From Sphingosinicellaceae bacterium (GTDB lineage Bacteria > Pseudomonadota > Alphaproteobacteria > Sphingomonadales > Sphingomonadaceae), in contig CP079108.1 in assembly GCA_019285715.1 (NCBI GenBank), positions 1,441,001 through 1,505,000 on the forward strand: a stretch of DNA of 64,000 bases. The letters are read 5' to 3'. Positions 46,190 through 57,485 of the stretch are shown here, piece by piece. The translations under genes were made by a program, and so were the position numbers. A model generated the notes under the pieces. It was not told where the DNA came from, ran no database searches, and saw only the letters and a list, made by a program, of their open reading frames with translations. Each line of letters begins with the position of its first letter. The stretch's first letter is position 1.

Positions 46190-46741
46190 ATGCGTATCGC
46201 ACTCGTTGCCGTGTCGCTGGTCGCGCTGGCCGCATGCAGCAACAGCAAGTCCACCTCGATGGGCAAGACCCGAGACGCGCCGCCTTCGGTCACCGCGACG
46301 ACGCAGTTGCTCGGCCCCAACGGCGAGTTACGCGGCACGGCGCGGCTCGAGCAGCGGCCGGCGGGGACGCAGGTCACGGTGTCGGTCGAGGGCATGGCTC
46401 CGGGGACGTACGGGGTCCACCTCCATGCAGTCGGCAAGTGCGACGCGCCCGACTTCAAGACCGCTGGCGGCCATTTCAACCCGACGATGAAGCAGCACGG
46501 CCACGACAACCCGATGGGTGCGCACGAGGGCGACTTGCCTAACGTCGTCGTCGGCAGCGACGGGCGTGGGCGTTTCGTCGAACAGCTTGCCGAGCTGACC
46601 CTGACCGGCGGCACGGCGCCATTGCTCGATGCCGACGGCGCCGCGGTCGTCGTCCACGCTGGTCCCGACGACTACAAGTCCGACCCGGCCGGCAACAGCG
46701 GCAACCGCATCGCCTGTGGGGTCCTCGCGGCACATCCGTAG
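46190..46741 (+). CDS. sodC: Cu/Zn superoxide dismutase lipoprotein
   Basis: A 183-residue periplasmic lipoprotein: lipobox LVALAAC at the N-terminus, then a Cu/Zn-SOD fold. Copper ligands are in VHLHAVGKC and GGHFNPTMKQHG; zinc ligands in HDNPMGAHEGDLPN; the electrostatic arginine in SGNRIACGVL. It follows pntB by 5 bp and may be co-transcribed, linking NADPH supply with superoxide defence. Confidence 0.93.
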   Translation: MRIALVAVSLVALAACSNSKSTSMGKTRDAPPSVTATTQLLGPNGELRGTARLEQRPAGTQVTVSVEGMAPGTYGVHLHAVGKCDAPDFKTAGGHFNPTMKQHGHDNPMGAHEGDLPNVVVGSDGRGRFVEQLAELTLTGGTAPLLDADGAAVVVHAGPDDYKSDPAGNSGNRIACGVLAAHP

Positions 46742-46808
46742 CGACCGGGCGTCGGAGCGCCTTGACCCGGCGCGAGCAGGTCCGTATCTGCACACCTCGC
46801 TGGGCGTG

Positions 46809-46885
46809 GCGGTCGTAGCTCAATTGGTTAGAGCGCCGGTTTGTGGTACCGGAGGTTGCGGGTTCAATCCCCGTCGTCCGCCCCA
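46809..46885 (+). tRNA. tRNA-His (GTG anticodon)
   Basis: Full cloverleaf: acceptor GCGGTCG paired with CGTCCGC, D-arm GCTC/GAGC, anticodon arm CCGGT TTGTGGT ACCGG with GTG at positions 34-36, T-arm with TTCAATC and encoded CCA. The G at 46808 is the extra G-1 of tRNA-His. One U-U pair in the acceptor stem (5:68) is an oddity. Confidence 0.95.
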
Positions 46886-46920
46886 GCGATTTCAAGCATC
46901 TGGCGCTTCCCTGGGGGTCC

Positions 46921-47619
46921 ATGACTCAATCTCCTGACTCGCCGAGTTTCGATGCCGTCGTCCTCGGGCGACGCAGCGTCCGTGGCTACCGGCCCGAGCC
47001 GGTGCCCAAGACCCTGGTCCGGGAGATCATCGAGATCGCGATGCGCGCGCCGTCGTCGCTCAACACCCAGCCGTGGAATTTCTATGTGGTCGCGGGCGCG
47101 CCGCTCGACCGCATCCGGTCCGGTAACACCGAGCGCAATCTCGCGGGCGTCCCGGCGTCCCGCGAATTCCGCAGCCACGGCGAGTATGTCGGTGTACACC
47201 GCGAGCGGCAGATCGAGATTGCCAAGCAGCTGTTCGGTGCCGCCGGGATCGAGCGGCACGATCAGGACAAGCGCCGCGACTGGGTGCTGCGCGGCTTTCG
47301 CCAGTTCGATGCGCCGGTGTCGGTCGTGGTGACCTACGACCGGTCGATCCACGGCGGCGATATCGCGCCCTTCGATTGCGGTGCCGTCGCCAACGCGCTG
47401 GTCAACGCGGCGTGGTCGCGTGGCCTCGGCTGCGTGATCAACAGCCAGGGCATCATGCAGTCGCCGGTGGTCCGCGAGCACGCCGGCATCCCGGACGACC
47501 AGGTCATCATGATCTGCATCGCGATGGGCTATCCCGACGACGACTATCCGGCGAACGCGGTCGTCTCGCGCCGCAAGTCGGTCGACGAGGCGGCGGTGTT
47601 CGTGGGCTTCGACGAGTAA
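46921..47619 (+). CDS. Nitroreductase-family oxidoreductase
   Basis: A 232-residue FMN-dependent nitroreductase family protein: RRSVRGYRPEPVPKTLVREI with APSSLNTQPWNFYVV is the FMN-binding front and GCVINSQGIM..IPDDQVIMICIAMGYPDDDYP the conserved rear. It starts at ATG 46921, 35 bp after the tRNA-His gene. The reaction is unknown. The stop codon lies inside an 18 bp palindrome shared with the converging RDD gene. Confidence 0.92.
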   Translation: MTQSPDSPSFDAVVLGRRSVRGYRPEPVPKTLVREIIEIAMRAPSSLNTQPWNFYVVAGAPLDRIRSGNTERNLAGVPASREFRSHGEYVGVHRERQIEIAKQLFGAAGIERHDQDKRRDWVLRGFRQFDAPVSVVVTYDRSIHGGDIAPFDCGAVANALVNAAWSRGLGCVINSQGIMQSPVVREHAGIPDDQVIMICIAMGYPDDDYPANAVVSRRKSVDEAAVFVGFDE

Positions 47620-47631
47620 CGGCGGCCGCCG

Positions 47632-47634
<3 letters not shown>
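47617..47634. repeat. Perfect 18 bp palindrome covering two converging stop codons
   Basis: TAACGGCGGCCGCCGTTA includes the nitroreductase TAA and, on the other strand, the RDD protein TAA. With no loop it forms only a short hairpin, but it can serve as a bidirectional stop or weak terminator. Confidence 0.75.
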
Positions 47635-48514
<880 letters not shown>

Positions 48515-48522
<8 letters not shown>

Positions 48523-49522
48523 GCGCGGGCAGGGAGGACCGGGGCCAGTAGTAATAGCCGAGCCACAGGGTCAGCATCGCGGACGCGACGAGGTAGCGGA
48601 CGGCGTCGACCTTTATCAACTGGCGCGCGAAGCCCTCAAGCAGGCCGGCGACGAGGAGCATGACCACGACCCCCATCATCGTCGTCGCTGCGGTGCGCCC
48701 GGCGGCCTGCGCTGCGGCGATGCGGGTCAGCTCGCCCGGGAAGGCGACGGCGCGCCCGATGCGGAAGCCCGCGGCGCCCGCGAGGACGATCGCGAACAGC
48801 TCCGTGGTGCCGTGGATCAGCAGCCAGCCGCCGAGTTCGAAGCCCAGCCCGACGTGCGCGAACAGCGCCACGAACGCCCCCGCCATCGCGCCGGTGTAGA
48901 TCAACAGCAGCGCCGTCGGCACGCCGAACGCGAAGCCGAGCGCGAAGGCACCGATCGCGACCTTGGCGTTGTTGGTGAACAGGAACGCCGCGAGGAACGA
49001 CAGCGCGCTGTTGCCGTCGCCGTCGTAGAGCGTCTTGCGCAGGCTGGCGGCGGACGCCTGCGGGTTGCGGCCACCCGCCATGCTGTCGGGGACAAAGGCC
49101 GAGTACCAGGTGGGGTCATGCGCAACGAGGATGTAGCCGACGACGGTGCCGAGTAGCAGCAGGGCGGCGGCGACAAAGGTCTCGGGCACCAGCGTCCGCA
49201 CCGCGTGCGGCCAGTCACGGGCGAGGAAGCGGCGGGCACGGCCCCAGAAGTTGGCGCGGACCCCGTAGACGAAGAAGTAGGCGCGCGCCGACAGGCCCTC
49301 CAGATAGGCGATCAGGTCGGCGTCGAGCGATGTGGCGCGGGCGACCGACAGCGAGGAGAGCGTGGCGCGGTACAGGCGGGGCAGGGCGACCAGCTCGTCG
49401 TCGGTGAGGGCGCGGACGGACTTGCGCTCGGCCTTGTTGAGCAATGCCTCGAGGTCGCGCCACTGCGGCTCGCGGTCGGCGCGGAAGCGGCGGCTGCCGA
49501 CGACGAGGGCGTCGCCGCTCAC
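48515..49522 (-). CDS. SpoIIM-family (stage II sporulation M) membrane protein
   Basis: A 335-residue protein. The soluble N-terminus (about 1-95) is followed by four or five membrane segments ([60 protein letters not shown]). The family name comes from Bacillus sporulation, but proteobacterial copies are found beside MoxR and DUF58 and not with spore genes. The GTG start overlaps the DUF58 stop (GTGA); 8 bp overlap with the RDD gene follows. Confidence 0.9.
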
Positions 49523-50798
49523 AGTCGGCGTCGCTTGGCTTCGAGGTAGCGGCGGACGACCTGCGGACCGGCGTCGCGCCAGCCAACTGGTACGACTTCG
49601 ACGCCTAGGCGGGCTAATCGCGTTAATACGATGGCGCGTTCCCGCAGCAGACCGGCGGCGACGACGGCGCGGCTGACGTCCTCGGGGCTTGTAGGATTTG
49701 CCCCGGCCAGCCCCTCGAGCTCCTCGTCGCGCAGGACGATGCACAGCAAGACGTGGCGTTCGAGCAGCTTGCCGACCGAGCGCAGCATCAACTCCGCCGA
49801 CGTCGAGTCGACGAAATCGGTGAACAGCATGACCAGTGAGCGCCGGTCGAGGCGGGCGGCCAGCGTGCTCAGCGCGAGGGTATAGTTGGTCTCCTCCGCC
49901 GAATAATCGAGACGGGCGGCGGCGCGCTGGAGGCCGGCGAAGGCCCCGACCCCGGCCAGTGCCGCGCCCGCCACCCGGGGCCGCGCGTCGAAGCCGAACA
50001 GGCTGACCCGGTCGCCCATCTTGAGGCTGATATAGGCGGTCAGCAGCCCGGCGGTGATGGCGCGGTCGAGGCGCGGCAGGCCGGCGATCGGCTCGCACAT
50101 CGTCCGCCCGCAATCGAAGGCGAGCACGATGTTGTTGTCGCGCTCGGCCCGGTATTCCTTGGCGAGCAGCTTCGAATGGCGCGCCGACTGCTTCCAGTCG
50201 AGGCGGCGGCGGTCCATCCCCGAGCGGTATTCGGCCAGCGCGTCGAACTCGCTGCCCTGGCCCTGCTCAAGCTGCGCCATCAGGCCGGTCCGCGCCTCGC
50301 GGGTCAGCAGCGCGACGCCGTCGGTGCGCACCGTGCGGATGTCGGGGGTGACGACGAGCTCGTGATCGAGAACCTGCCGCCGCTGCCGCCACGCGAGGCC
50401 GAGCGGTCCCTGCCAGCGCAGGTCGAGGTGCGCGACCCGCGACAGTCCGCGGCGCAGCGCCGTCAACGGCAGGGTCGCCGTGGTGCCGTCGAAGCCGATG
50501 CGGCCACCGGATGCTGACTCCAGCAGCGCGTCGGTGGTCACCGCGGCTTCGCGCCGCCGCGCCAGACCGGACGCCGTCAGCCGCACCGCAAACGCCTCGC
50601 CGACGTTGACCGAGCGCGGGAGCTCGGCGGTCGCGGTCAGTCCGGAAGGCATTACCGCCGCATCATAGGCCGCAAACGCCAGCACGGCCGCGACCCAACC
50701 GACCGGCAGGAGCCACAATTGCGGGAAAACCACGCCGACGAGCAGCGCCACCGGCGCGCCTGCCGCGGTCAGCCACACCAGCCGGTCGGTCGGGTAGA

Positions 50799-50802
<4 letters not shown>
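49519..50802 (-). CDS. DUF58 protein with degenerate vWA metal site
   Basis: A 427-residue protein. Two N-terminal membrane segments are followed by a region with the DUF58 signature [21 protein letters not shown], then a vWA-like fold. The metal site of vWA domains (DxSxS) reads FDCGRTM here, so classical metal binding is weak. DUF58 proteins work beside MoxR ATPases. The start is TTG at 50802, overlapping the MoxR stop; the stop overlaps the SpoIIM-like GTG. Confidence 0.9.
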
Positions 50803-51764
<962 letters not shown>

Positions 51765-51803
51765 CGGTCCGCGCTCCCTGTTCTGTAGCCCCGGCGGATG
51801 CTG

Positions 51804-52006
51804 CTTCCCTCTCCCGCTTGCGAGAGAGGGCGAGAGACGGCGCCGGGCGCCGGCCCGGGGAGAGGGTGTCTCACCGTACGAGGCTCGCTTCGGGATCGAG
51901 CGCGAAGGGGCTCGCTCGACGATCCAGTTCCTGACGGTGAGACACCCTCTCCCCGCCGCGCCCCGAAGGGCGCGAGTCGCCCTCTCCCGCAAGCGGGAGA
52001 GGGAAG
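51804..52006. repeat. Extragenic palindrome, family B, about 200 bp
   Basis: The outer arms CTTCCCTCTCCCGCTTGCG and CGCAAGCGGGAGAGGGAAG pair almost perfectly, an inner pair GAGAGGGTGTCTCACCGT and ACGGTGAGACACCCTCTCC follows. It sits between the MoxR gene and DUF4350 in the same operon direction, so RNA of this gap should fold strongly. Confidence 0.85.
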
Positions 52007-52031
52007 CGGCGTTCGTCGCGATGGCAATTTA

Positions 52032-53249
52032 TCAACCGTCATGCGTCACATCCTCTTTCCAGCGATACAGCGCCTGCGCCGCCGCCAGGCCTTCGTCGCG
52101 GGTCTTGGCCGCGTTCGCAGCCTCCGCGAGCTGTTCAAAGCGCGCGTCGCCGGTGGCGCGGCGGTCGAGCCAGGCGGCGAGTTCGGACGGTGCCAGTCTG
52201 GGCGGGGCGCCGCGCGTGGCGGCTGCGGCGTCGAGCATCAACTGGCCGTAGCGCACCGCCATTGCCGGCTCGCGCTTGGCGCTGCGGATCAACTCGGCGG
52301 CATTGTCGACCAGCGCACGCTTGCCGAAGGCGATGGCGCGCGGCGTGGCGCGCGGCGCGCCGAAGCGGAACGCGGTCTGCAGTCCGGCCAGCGCGGCGGC
52401 GGCGAGCAGGCACAGGGTCAGCGCCAGGAACGGCGGCTCGAAGGCAAGCTTGGCGATATTGTGGGTGTGTTCGTAGCCGTTGAGCGTGACGTCGAAGACG
52501 ATGCCGCCGCGGTCGGCGCCGAGCTTGGCCAGCAACGCGAGGGCCGCGCGGGCCGTGGCGGGATCGCGCATGCCGGCATTGTCCAGCAGATCGGGGTCGG
52601 CAAGCACGTAGACATCGTCGCTGCGTGACCAGCCCATCACTTCGCCGCCATCGGGCGCGGCAAGGACGGTGGTCGGCTTGGCGTCCTCGAGGACGCGCAG
52701 CAGGCGCGGGGTCGGGAAGGTAATCGAACGGTCGGTTGCGGTCACGCAGCAGGCGGCGCTGCTCGCGGCCGCAACCCCGATCCCGAAGCGGCGGGCGACG
52801 GAGGCCGCGGCGGCGGGGCCGGGAAGCACGCCGGCCTGCTCGACCCAGCCGCGATGCCGGTCGACCGGACCGGTCACCCATTTCGGCAGGATCACCAGCA
52901 CCGGTGACACGCCGGGTTGCCCGCGCCGCGCATCGATCAGGGCGTCGACCTTCTTCGGATCGGTACCGGGCCCGGGCGTCAGAACCAGCAACCCGCCCTC
53001 CGGCAGGCTGCGCGAGTCCTTGCCGAGCGTCGCCTTCATTCCCGTCGCCTGCGCCAGCGCGACAATGCCGCTGAAGCCGACCGCGGAATTCGACAGCGCG
53101 TGGCCGCCGCCGTCCTGCCCGTCGCGGAGCTCCGGGGCATAAGCGGTCAGCACCGCGTACAGCCCGGCCAGCGCGATGCTCGCCGCGAGCAGGATGCCCA
53201 TCAGGCGCGCGCCGAAGGTGGCGGGGGCGGGATCGCTGGTTGCGCTCAT
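52032..53249 (-). CDS. DUF4350-domain membrane protein
   Basis: A ~405-residue protein with an N-terminal helix (GILLAASIALAGLYAVLTAY), an ABC-type periplasmic-fold DUF4350 region (about 55-230; LVLTPGPGTDPKKVDALIDARRG, DDVYVLADPDLLDNAGM), a membrane segment near residue 280 (FLALTLCLLAAAALAGL) and a ~110-residue cytoplasmic tail. The start ATG overlaps the DUF4129 stop. DUF4350 proteins often accompany MoxR; function unknown. Confidence 0.85.
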   Translation of the reverse strand: MSATSDPAPATFGARLMGILLAASIALAGLYAVLTAYAPELRDGQDGGGHALSNSAVGFSGIVALAQATGMKATLGKDSRSLPEGGLLVLTPGPGTDPKKVDALIDARRGQPGVSPVLVILPKWVTGPVDRHRGWVEQAGVLPGPAAAASVARRFGIGVAAASSAACCVTATDRSITFPTPRLLRVLEDAKPTTVLAAPDGGEVMGWSRSDDVYVLADPDLLDNAGMRDPATARAALALLAKLGADRGGIVFDVTLNGYEHTHNIAKLAFEPPFLALTLCLLAAAALAGLQTAFRFGAPRATPRAIAFGKRALVDNAAELIRSAKREPAMAVRYGQLMLDAAAATRGAPPRLAPSELAAWLDRRATGDARFEQLAEAANAAKTRDEGLAAAQALYRWKEDVTHDG

Positions 53250-53899
53250 GCCGCCCACGCGCGCGGGAACGCGACCGCCTCATAGGCCTCGCGGCACCGC
53301 GCCCAGGCGTCCGCCCCGACCGGGCGGGCGGCGAACAGCCCGGTCTCGACGACGCTCGCGATCAGCCCGAAGGCGCGCGCGACGTCGCCGGGTAATCCCT
53401 CGACCTGCGCGATGTCGCGGCTGGTCAGGGCCGGGCGGACCATGTGCGGGCGGCGCGCGCCGATCTGCTCGACGCTGCGGAGGAGGACGAGATGCGCCGC
53501 CTCGGCATAGGCACCGTCCGCCGCCAGCGCGTCGGCCTCGGCGAGCAGGGCGCGCGCCGGTGCCGCCTCGGGCCGCCAGCCTTCTTCGTCGGTGGTGCTG
53601 GTCTTGCGCAGCTGGTGCCACAGCCGCAGCGCGTACGGCCACAGCCAGCGCAGCAGCGCGAGCACGATAGCGGCGACGATCAGCCAGAACAGGATCTTGA
53701 CCACCGGGCCGGCCTCGGCGAGCTTCTTGAAGCCTTCGATGATCCAGTCGAGCACGCGCTTCAGCCACTCCGGCGGCGGCGGCTCGGGCGGGTGCGTCGG
53801 CAGGTCGAACTGGATGCGCGGGTCGGCGAGCAGCGTCTTGTGGGCTGCGGCAAAGCGCGCGTCGGCCGTTGCCGCTCCGTTCGCCGCCCCTGCCGCCAC
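53246..53899 (-). CDS. DUF4129-domain membrane protein
   Basis: A 217-residue protein with one membrane helix (VVKILFWLIVAAIVLALLRWLW) and a C-terminal DUF4129-like helical domain (about 120-200; RALLAEADALAADGAYAEAAHLVLLRSVEQIG, LTSRDIAQ). Part of the MoxR cluster. The GTG start at 53899 faces a divergent membrane protein gene across 120 bp, which should hold the cluster promoter. Confidence 0.85.
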   Translation of the reverse strand: MAAGAANGAATADARFAAAHKTLLADPRIQFDLPTHPPEPPPPEWLKRVLDWIIEGFKKLAEAGPVVKILFWLIVAAIVLALLRWLWPYALRLWHQLRKTSTTDEEGWRPEAAPARALLAEADALAADGAYAEAAHLVLLRSVEQIGARRPHMVRPALTSRDIAQVEGLPGDVARAFGLIASVVETGLFAARPVGADAWARCREAYEAVAFPRAWAA

Positions 53900-54019
53900 G
53901 CTGCCCCCAGTCTGCCCGTACCCCGAGCGACCTTGAAGCGGCGCGCGCGCGGGCGCAAGTCGCTGGACAGTCGCGGCGTGGCGGGCAACATTGCCGGCGG
54001 GGCGCAGGGGGATTTCCGG

Positions 54020-54820
54020 ATGGCGACAGCGGCAGGCGCACAGCGCTTCGATCTTGGCCGCGTGGTGGCTCGCGCAACCGGGTCGATCGGGCGGAATATC
54101 GGGCTGTTCGCGATCCTTGCGATCGGGCTGGAGTTCGTTCCCGCGCTGGCGGTCCGCGCCCTTACGCCCACGCCCACGACCTTCACTGCTGGCGCGATCC
54201 CGGGATTCGGCGCGGGCAGCCTGATCGGCGTGTTCGTGGGCATCGCATTCTTCTGCCTGATGATCGGCACGATGATCCGGGCCGTGGTGGCCGACCAGCG
54301 GGGCGAGAAGCCCGAGCTCATGCCGAGCCTCACACAGGGCGCGCGCTCGGCGTTGCCGATGCTGGTGATGTTCGTGCTGATGTACTTCGCAATCCTGATC
54401 GCGAGTGTCTTCTTCCTGGTCCCGGGCATCATCCTGGCCCTGATGTGGGCGGTCGCGGCGCCGGTCATGGTCGAGGAAAATGCCGGCATCATCGGCAGCC
54501 TTGGGCGCAGCCGCGCCCTGACCAAGGGATCACGGTGGGTAATCTTCCTGACGCTGCTGGCGTTGCTGATCCTCTACCTGCTGGTGCTCGGCGGCCTGAT
54601 CGCGATCGGCGGCACCTACCAGACCGCGAGCGGAGCCGGATGGTTCACCGGGGCGGCGATAGCGACCAGCCAGGGCTTCGGCGGTCTGGCGATCGCCTAC
54701 ATGCTTGCCAATGTCGTGCTCAGCGTCGTGTCGACGGTGCTCGTCGCCGCAATCTACGTCGAGCTGCGCTTCGTCCGCGAGGGTGACCGGCCCGAGAGCC
54801 TCGCCGAGGTCTTCGCCTAG
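54020..54820 (+). CDS. Glycerophosphodiester-phosphodiesterase-membrane-like / YciC-like protein
   Basis: A 266-residue inner-membrane protein with about six hydrophobic segments (LFAILAIGLEFVPALAVRAL; LPMLVMFVLMYFAILIASVFFLVPG; FLTLLALLILYLLVLGGLIAIGG). The motif NAGIIGSLGRSRALTKGSRW after helix three matches DUF7847/YciC-type membrane proteins. It diverges from the DUF4129 gene and its stop overlaps the converging MpaB-like gene by 4 bp. Confidence 0.75.
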   Translation: MATAAGAQRFDLGRVVARATGSIGRNIGLFAILAIGLEFVPALAVRALTPTPTTFTAGAIPGFGAGSLIGVFVGIAFFCLMIGTMIRAVVADQRGEKPELMPSLTQGARSALPMLVMFVLMYFAILIASVFFLVPGIILALMWAVAAPVMVEENAGIIGSLGRSRALTKGSRWVIFLTLLALLILYLLVLGGLIAIGGTYQTASGAGWFTGAAIATSQGFGGLAIAYMLANVVLSVVSTVLVAAIYVELRFVREGDRPESLAEVFA

Positions 54821-55668
54821 CTCGCGCCCGCCGCGGCCTTGGCGCTCAGGGCCCAGCGCAGCACCGTCGCCAGCCCGCTGCCGCCGGCGCGGACCAGCGG
54901 CTTGCGGTGCGCGGGGATGCCGAGGCCCTGCATGTCGGCAGCCCAGCGCGGCAGCAGGTCGACGCCGGCGTCGAGCATGACCCGGTTGATCGGCGCGATC
55001 ATCGGGTTGGGCGCAGGGTGCGACAGCAGGATGCGCGTCACCTCGAGCGTCCGCGCATCGGCGACCAGCGCAGGCCTCGTCGCCTCGATGTAGGCGTCGA
55101 TGTCGCGGCGGGTGTCGGGCACGTCGCCGGCCCCGAGCAGGCGCGCGACGACGGCGCTCTCGGCGAAATAGCGGTCCTGCGCGGCGCGGCTCAGCCACGG
55201 CTCGCGGTAGCGGACGTAGGCGTCGAGGAAGCTGCGCGCGCCCGTCGCGTGGACCCAGGTCAGCACCGCGGGGTCGTTGGCGAAATACGGCGTGCCGTCG
55301 AGCAATGTCCCGTCGACGCGGTCGTGGATGCGGCGGACGCGGTCGATGAGCTGGTGCGCGTGCTCGGTCGAGCCGAAGGTCGTGCCGGCGATGAACTGCG
55401 CGGTGCGGCGCAGGCGGCCGGTCATGTCGCGGCGGAAGTTGCTGTGGTCCCAGACGCCCGCCAGCGCCGCCGGGTGGAGCATCTGGAGCAGCAGCGCCGA
55501 CACGCCGCCGATCATCATCGCGGGGAAATCGCCGTGGACCTTCCAGCCGATCGAGCCGGGGCCGAACAGGCCGTCGTCACCCGGGGGCCGTGGCGGCAGC
55601 GGCGTCGACCGCTTCGTTCCCATCATCTGGCGGACCTGGCCGGCGATGGCATTGCGGAGCGGCTGCAT
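54817..55668 (-). CDS. Oxygenase MpaB-family protein (DUF2236)
   Basis: A 283-residue protein of the DUF2236 family: MLHPAALAGVWDHSNFRRD, GTTFGSTEHAHQLIDRVRRIHDRVDG and ANDPAVLTWVHATGARSFLDAY. These histidine-rich blocks coordinate a heme or metal in related fungal MpaB and in bacterial latex-clearing proteins. There is no signal peptide. The gene ends inside the converging membrane protein gene by 4 bp. Substrate unknown. Confidence 0.9.
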   Translation of the reverse strand: MQPLRNAIAGQVRQMMGTKRSTPLPPRPPGDDGLFGPGSIGWKVHGDFPAMMIGGVSALLLQMLHPAALAGVWDHSNFRRDMTGRLRRTAQFIAGTTFGSTEHAHQLIDRVRRIHDRVDGTLLDGTPYFANDPAVLTWVHATGARSFLDAYVRYREPWLSRAAQDRYFAESAVVARLLGAGDVPDTRRDIDAYIEATRPALVADARTLEVTRILLSHPAPNPMIAPINRVMLDAGVDLLPRWAADMQGLGIPAHRKPLVRAGGSGLATVLRWALSAKAAAGAS

Positions 55669-55748
55669 CCCATCAATCTAGGGCGGACGGCGCGAACGTC
55701 CAGTGCGGCGTCGCGACCGCATTTCGGGCTTCACGATACGCCACTATT

Positions 55749-55780
55749 CGATTATTGCGCGCCATTGAACGATTATTGCG
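55749..55780 (+). promoter_or_regulatory. Tandem direct repeat upstream of leucine-dehydrogenase-like gene
   Basis: CGATTATTGCG occurs at 55749-55759 and 55770-55780, start to start 21 bp, two helical turns, just upstream of the ATG at 55791. This spacing fits two adjacent binding sites on one face of DNA. The binding factor is not known; the regulatory role is inference. Confidence 0.45.
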
Positions 55781-55790
55781 AGCCAGGCCG

Positions 55791-56825
<1,035 letters not shown>

Positions 56826-56857
56826 GCAGGCGAACTGATTGGGCGAACGGAGCCCCG

Positions 56858-56946
56858 TTGTCATCCCGGGCTTGACCCGGGACCCAGTTTCCTTCGTCGT
56901 CCGAGTGCTGGGTTAGCTGGGTCCCGGGTCAAGCCCGGGATGACAA
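56858..56946. repeat. Extragenic palindrome, family A
   Basis: Left arm TTGTCATCCCGGGCTTGACC with its continuation CGGGACCCAG and the mirrored right arm CTGGGTCCCGGGTCAAGCCC with GGGATGACAA are complementary over about 30 bp. It lies between the leucine-dehydrogenase-like gene and the Excalibur-domain gene. Confidence 0.9.
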
Positions 56947-57023
56947 TGGCGCGCTGGATCACGACAGCGCGCTGGATGACATCGCGGCCCCTGACGACTT
57001 CGCAAGCCTGAGCGGTCCACCGC

Positions 57024-57398
57024 CTATCCGCGGTGGACGATTACCCGGCTGGGGAGGGCGGCGCTTTTGCAGGATACGCCGTCGTTGGCGGGGTCGAGCC
57101 GCGACCAGTAGCCGGGGTCGCCGCGATGCGCCGGCGCGAGCCCGACTTCGCTGGCCGCACCACAACCCAAGGCGGCGACGAGGTGGCGGATCGCCACGCT
57201 CTCCGACCCGAAGCCGAAACTGCGCAGCCCGAGCTGGGCGACCATGACGATGGCGACGGCCCAGACGATGCCGACGATCGACACCATGAACTCCTGTAGC
57301 TTGTTCGATTTGCGCTCGGTCCGGACCCGCTGTCGGTAGCTGCGACGCGATTCGGCAGCGTCGAAATCGGTGTCGCCGGATCGGGAAGAATGGCGCAC
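57024..57398 (-). CDS. Single-pass membrane protein with Excalibur-like domain
   Basis: A 124-residue protein. The basic N-terminus (RQRVRTERKSNK) precedes one membrane helix (FMVSIVGIVWAVAIVMVAQLGL). The C-terminal ~50 residues match the Excalibur calcium-binding pattern (LGCGAASEVGLAP; GDPGYWSRLDPANDGVSCK), but the calcium loop reads DPANDG where the usual form is DxDxDG, losing one acidic ligand. Outside-facing orientation of this domain is likely. No known partner. Confidence 0.7.
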   Translation of the reverse strand: MRHSSRSGDTDFDAAESRRSYRQRVRTERKSNKLQEFMVSIVGIVWAVAIVMVAQLGLRSFGFGSESVAIRHLVAALGCGAASEVGLAPAHRGDPGYWSRLDPANDGVSCKSAALPSRVIVHRG

Positions 57399-57485
57399 CT
57401 GAACGAAACTCCGATAAAGACGGTTTCGTGTCGGTAGCAGTTCGTTAACTATTTGGAAAGGGGATTGCTCGCGTCCGAGGCGCGA

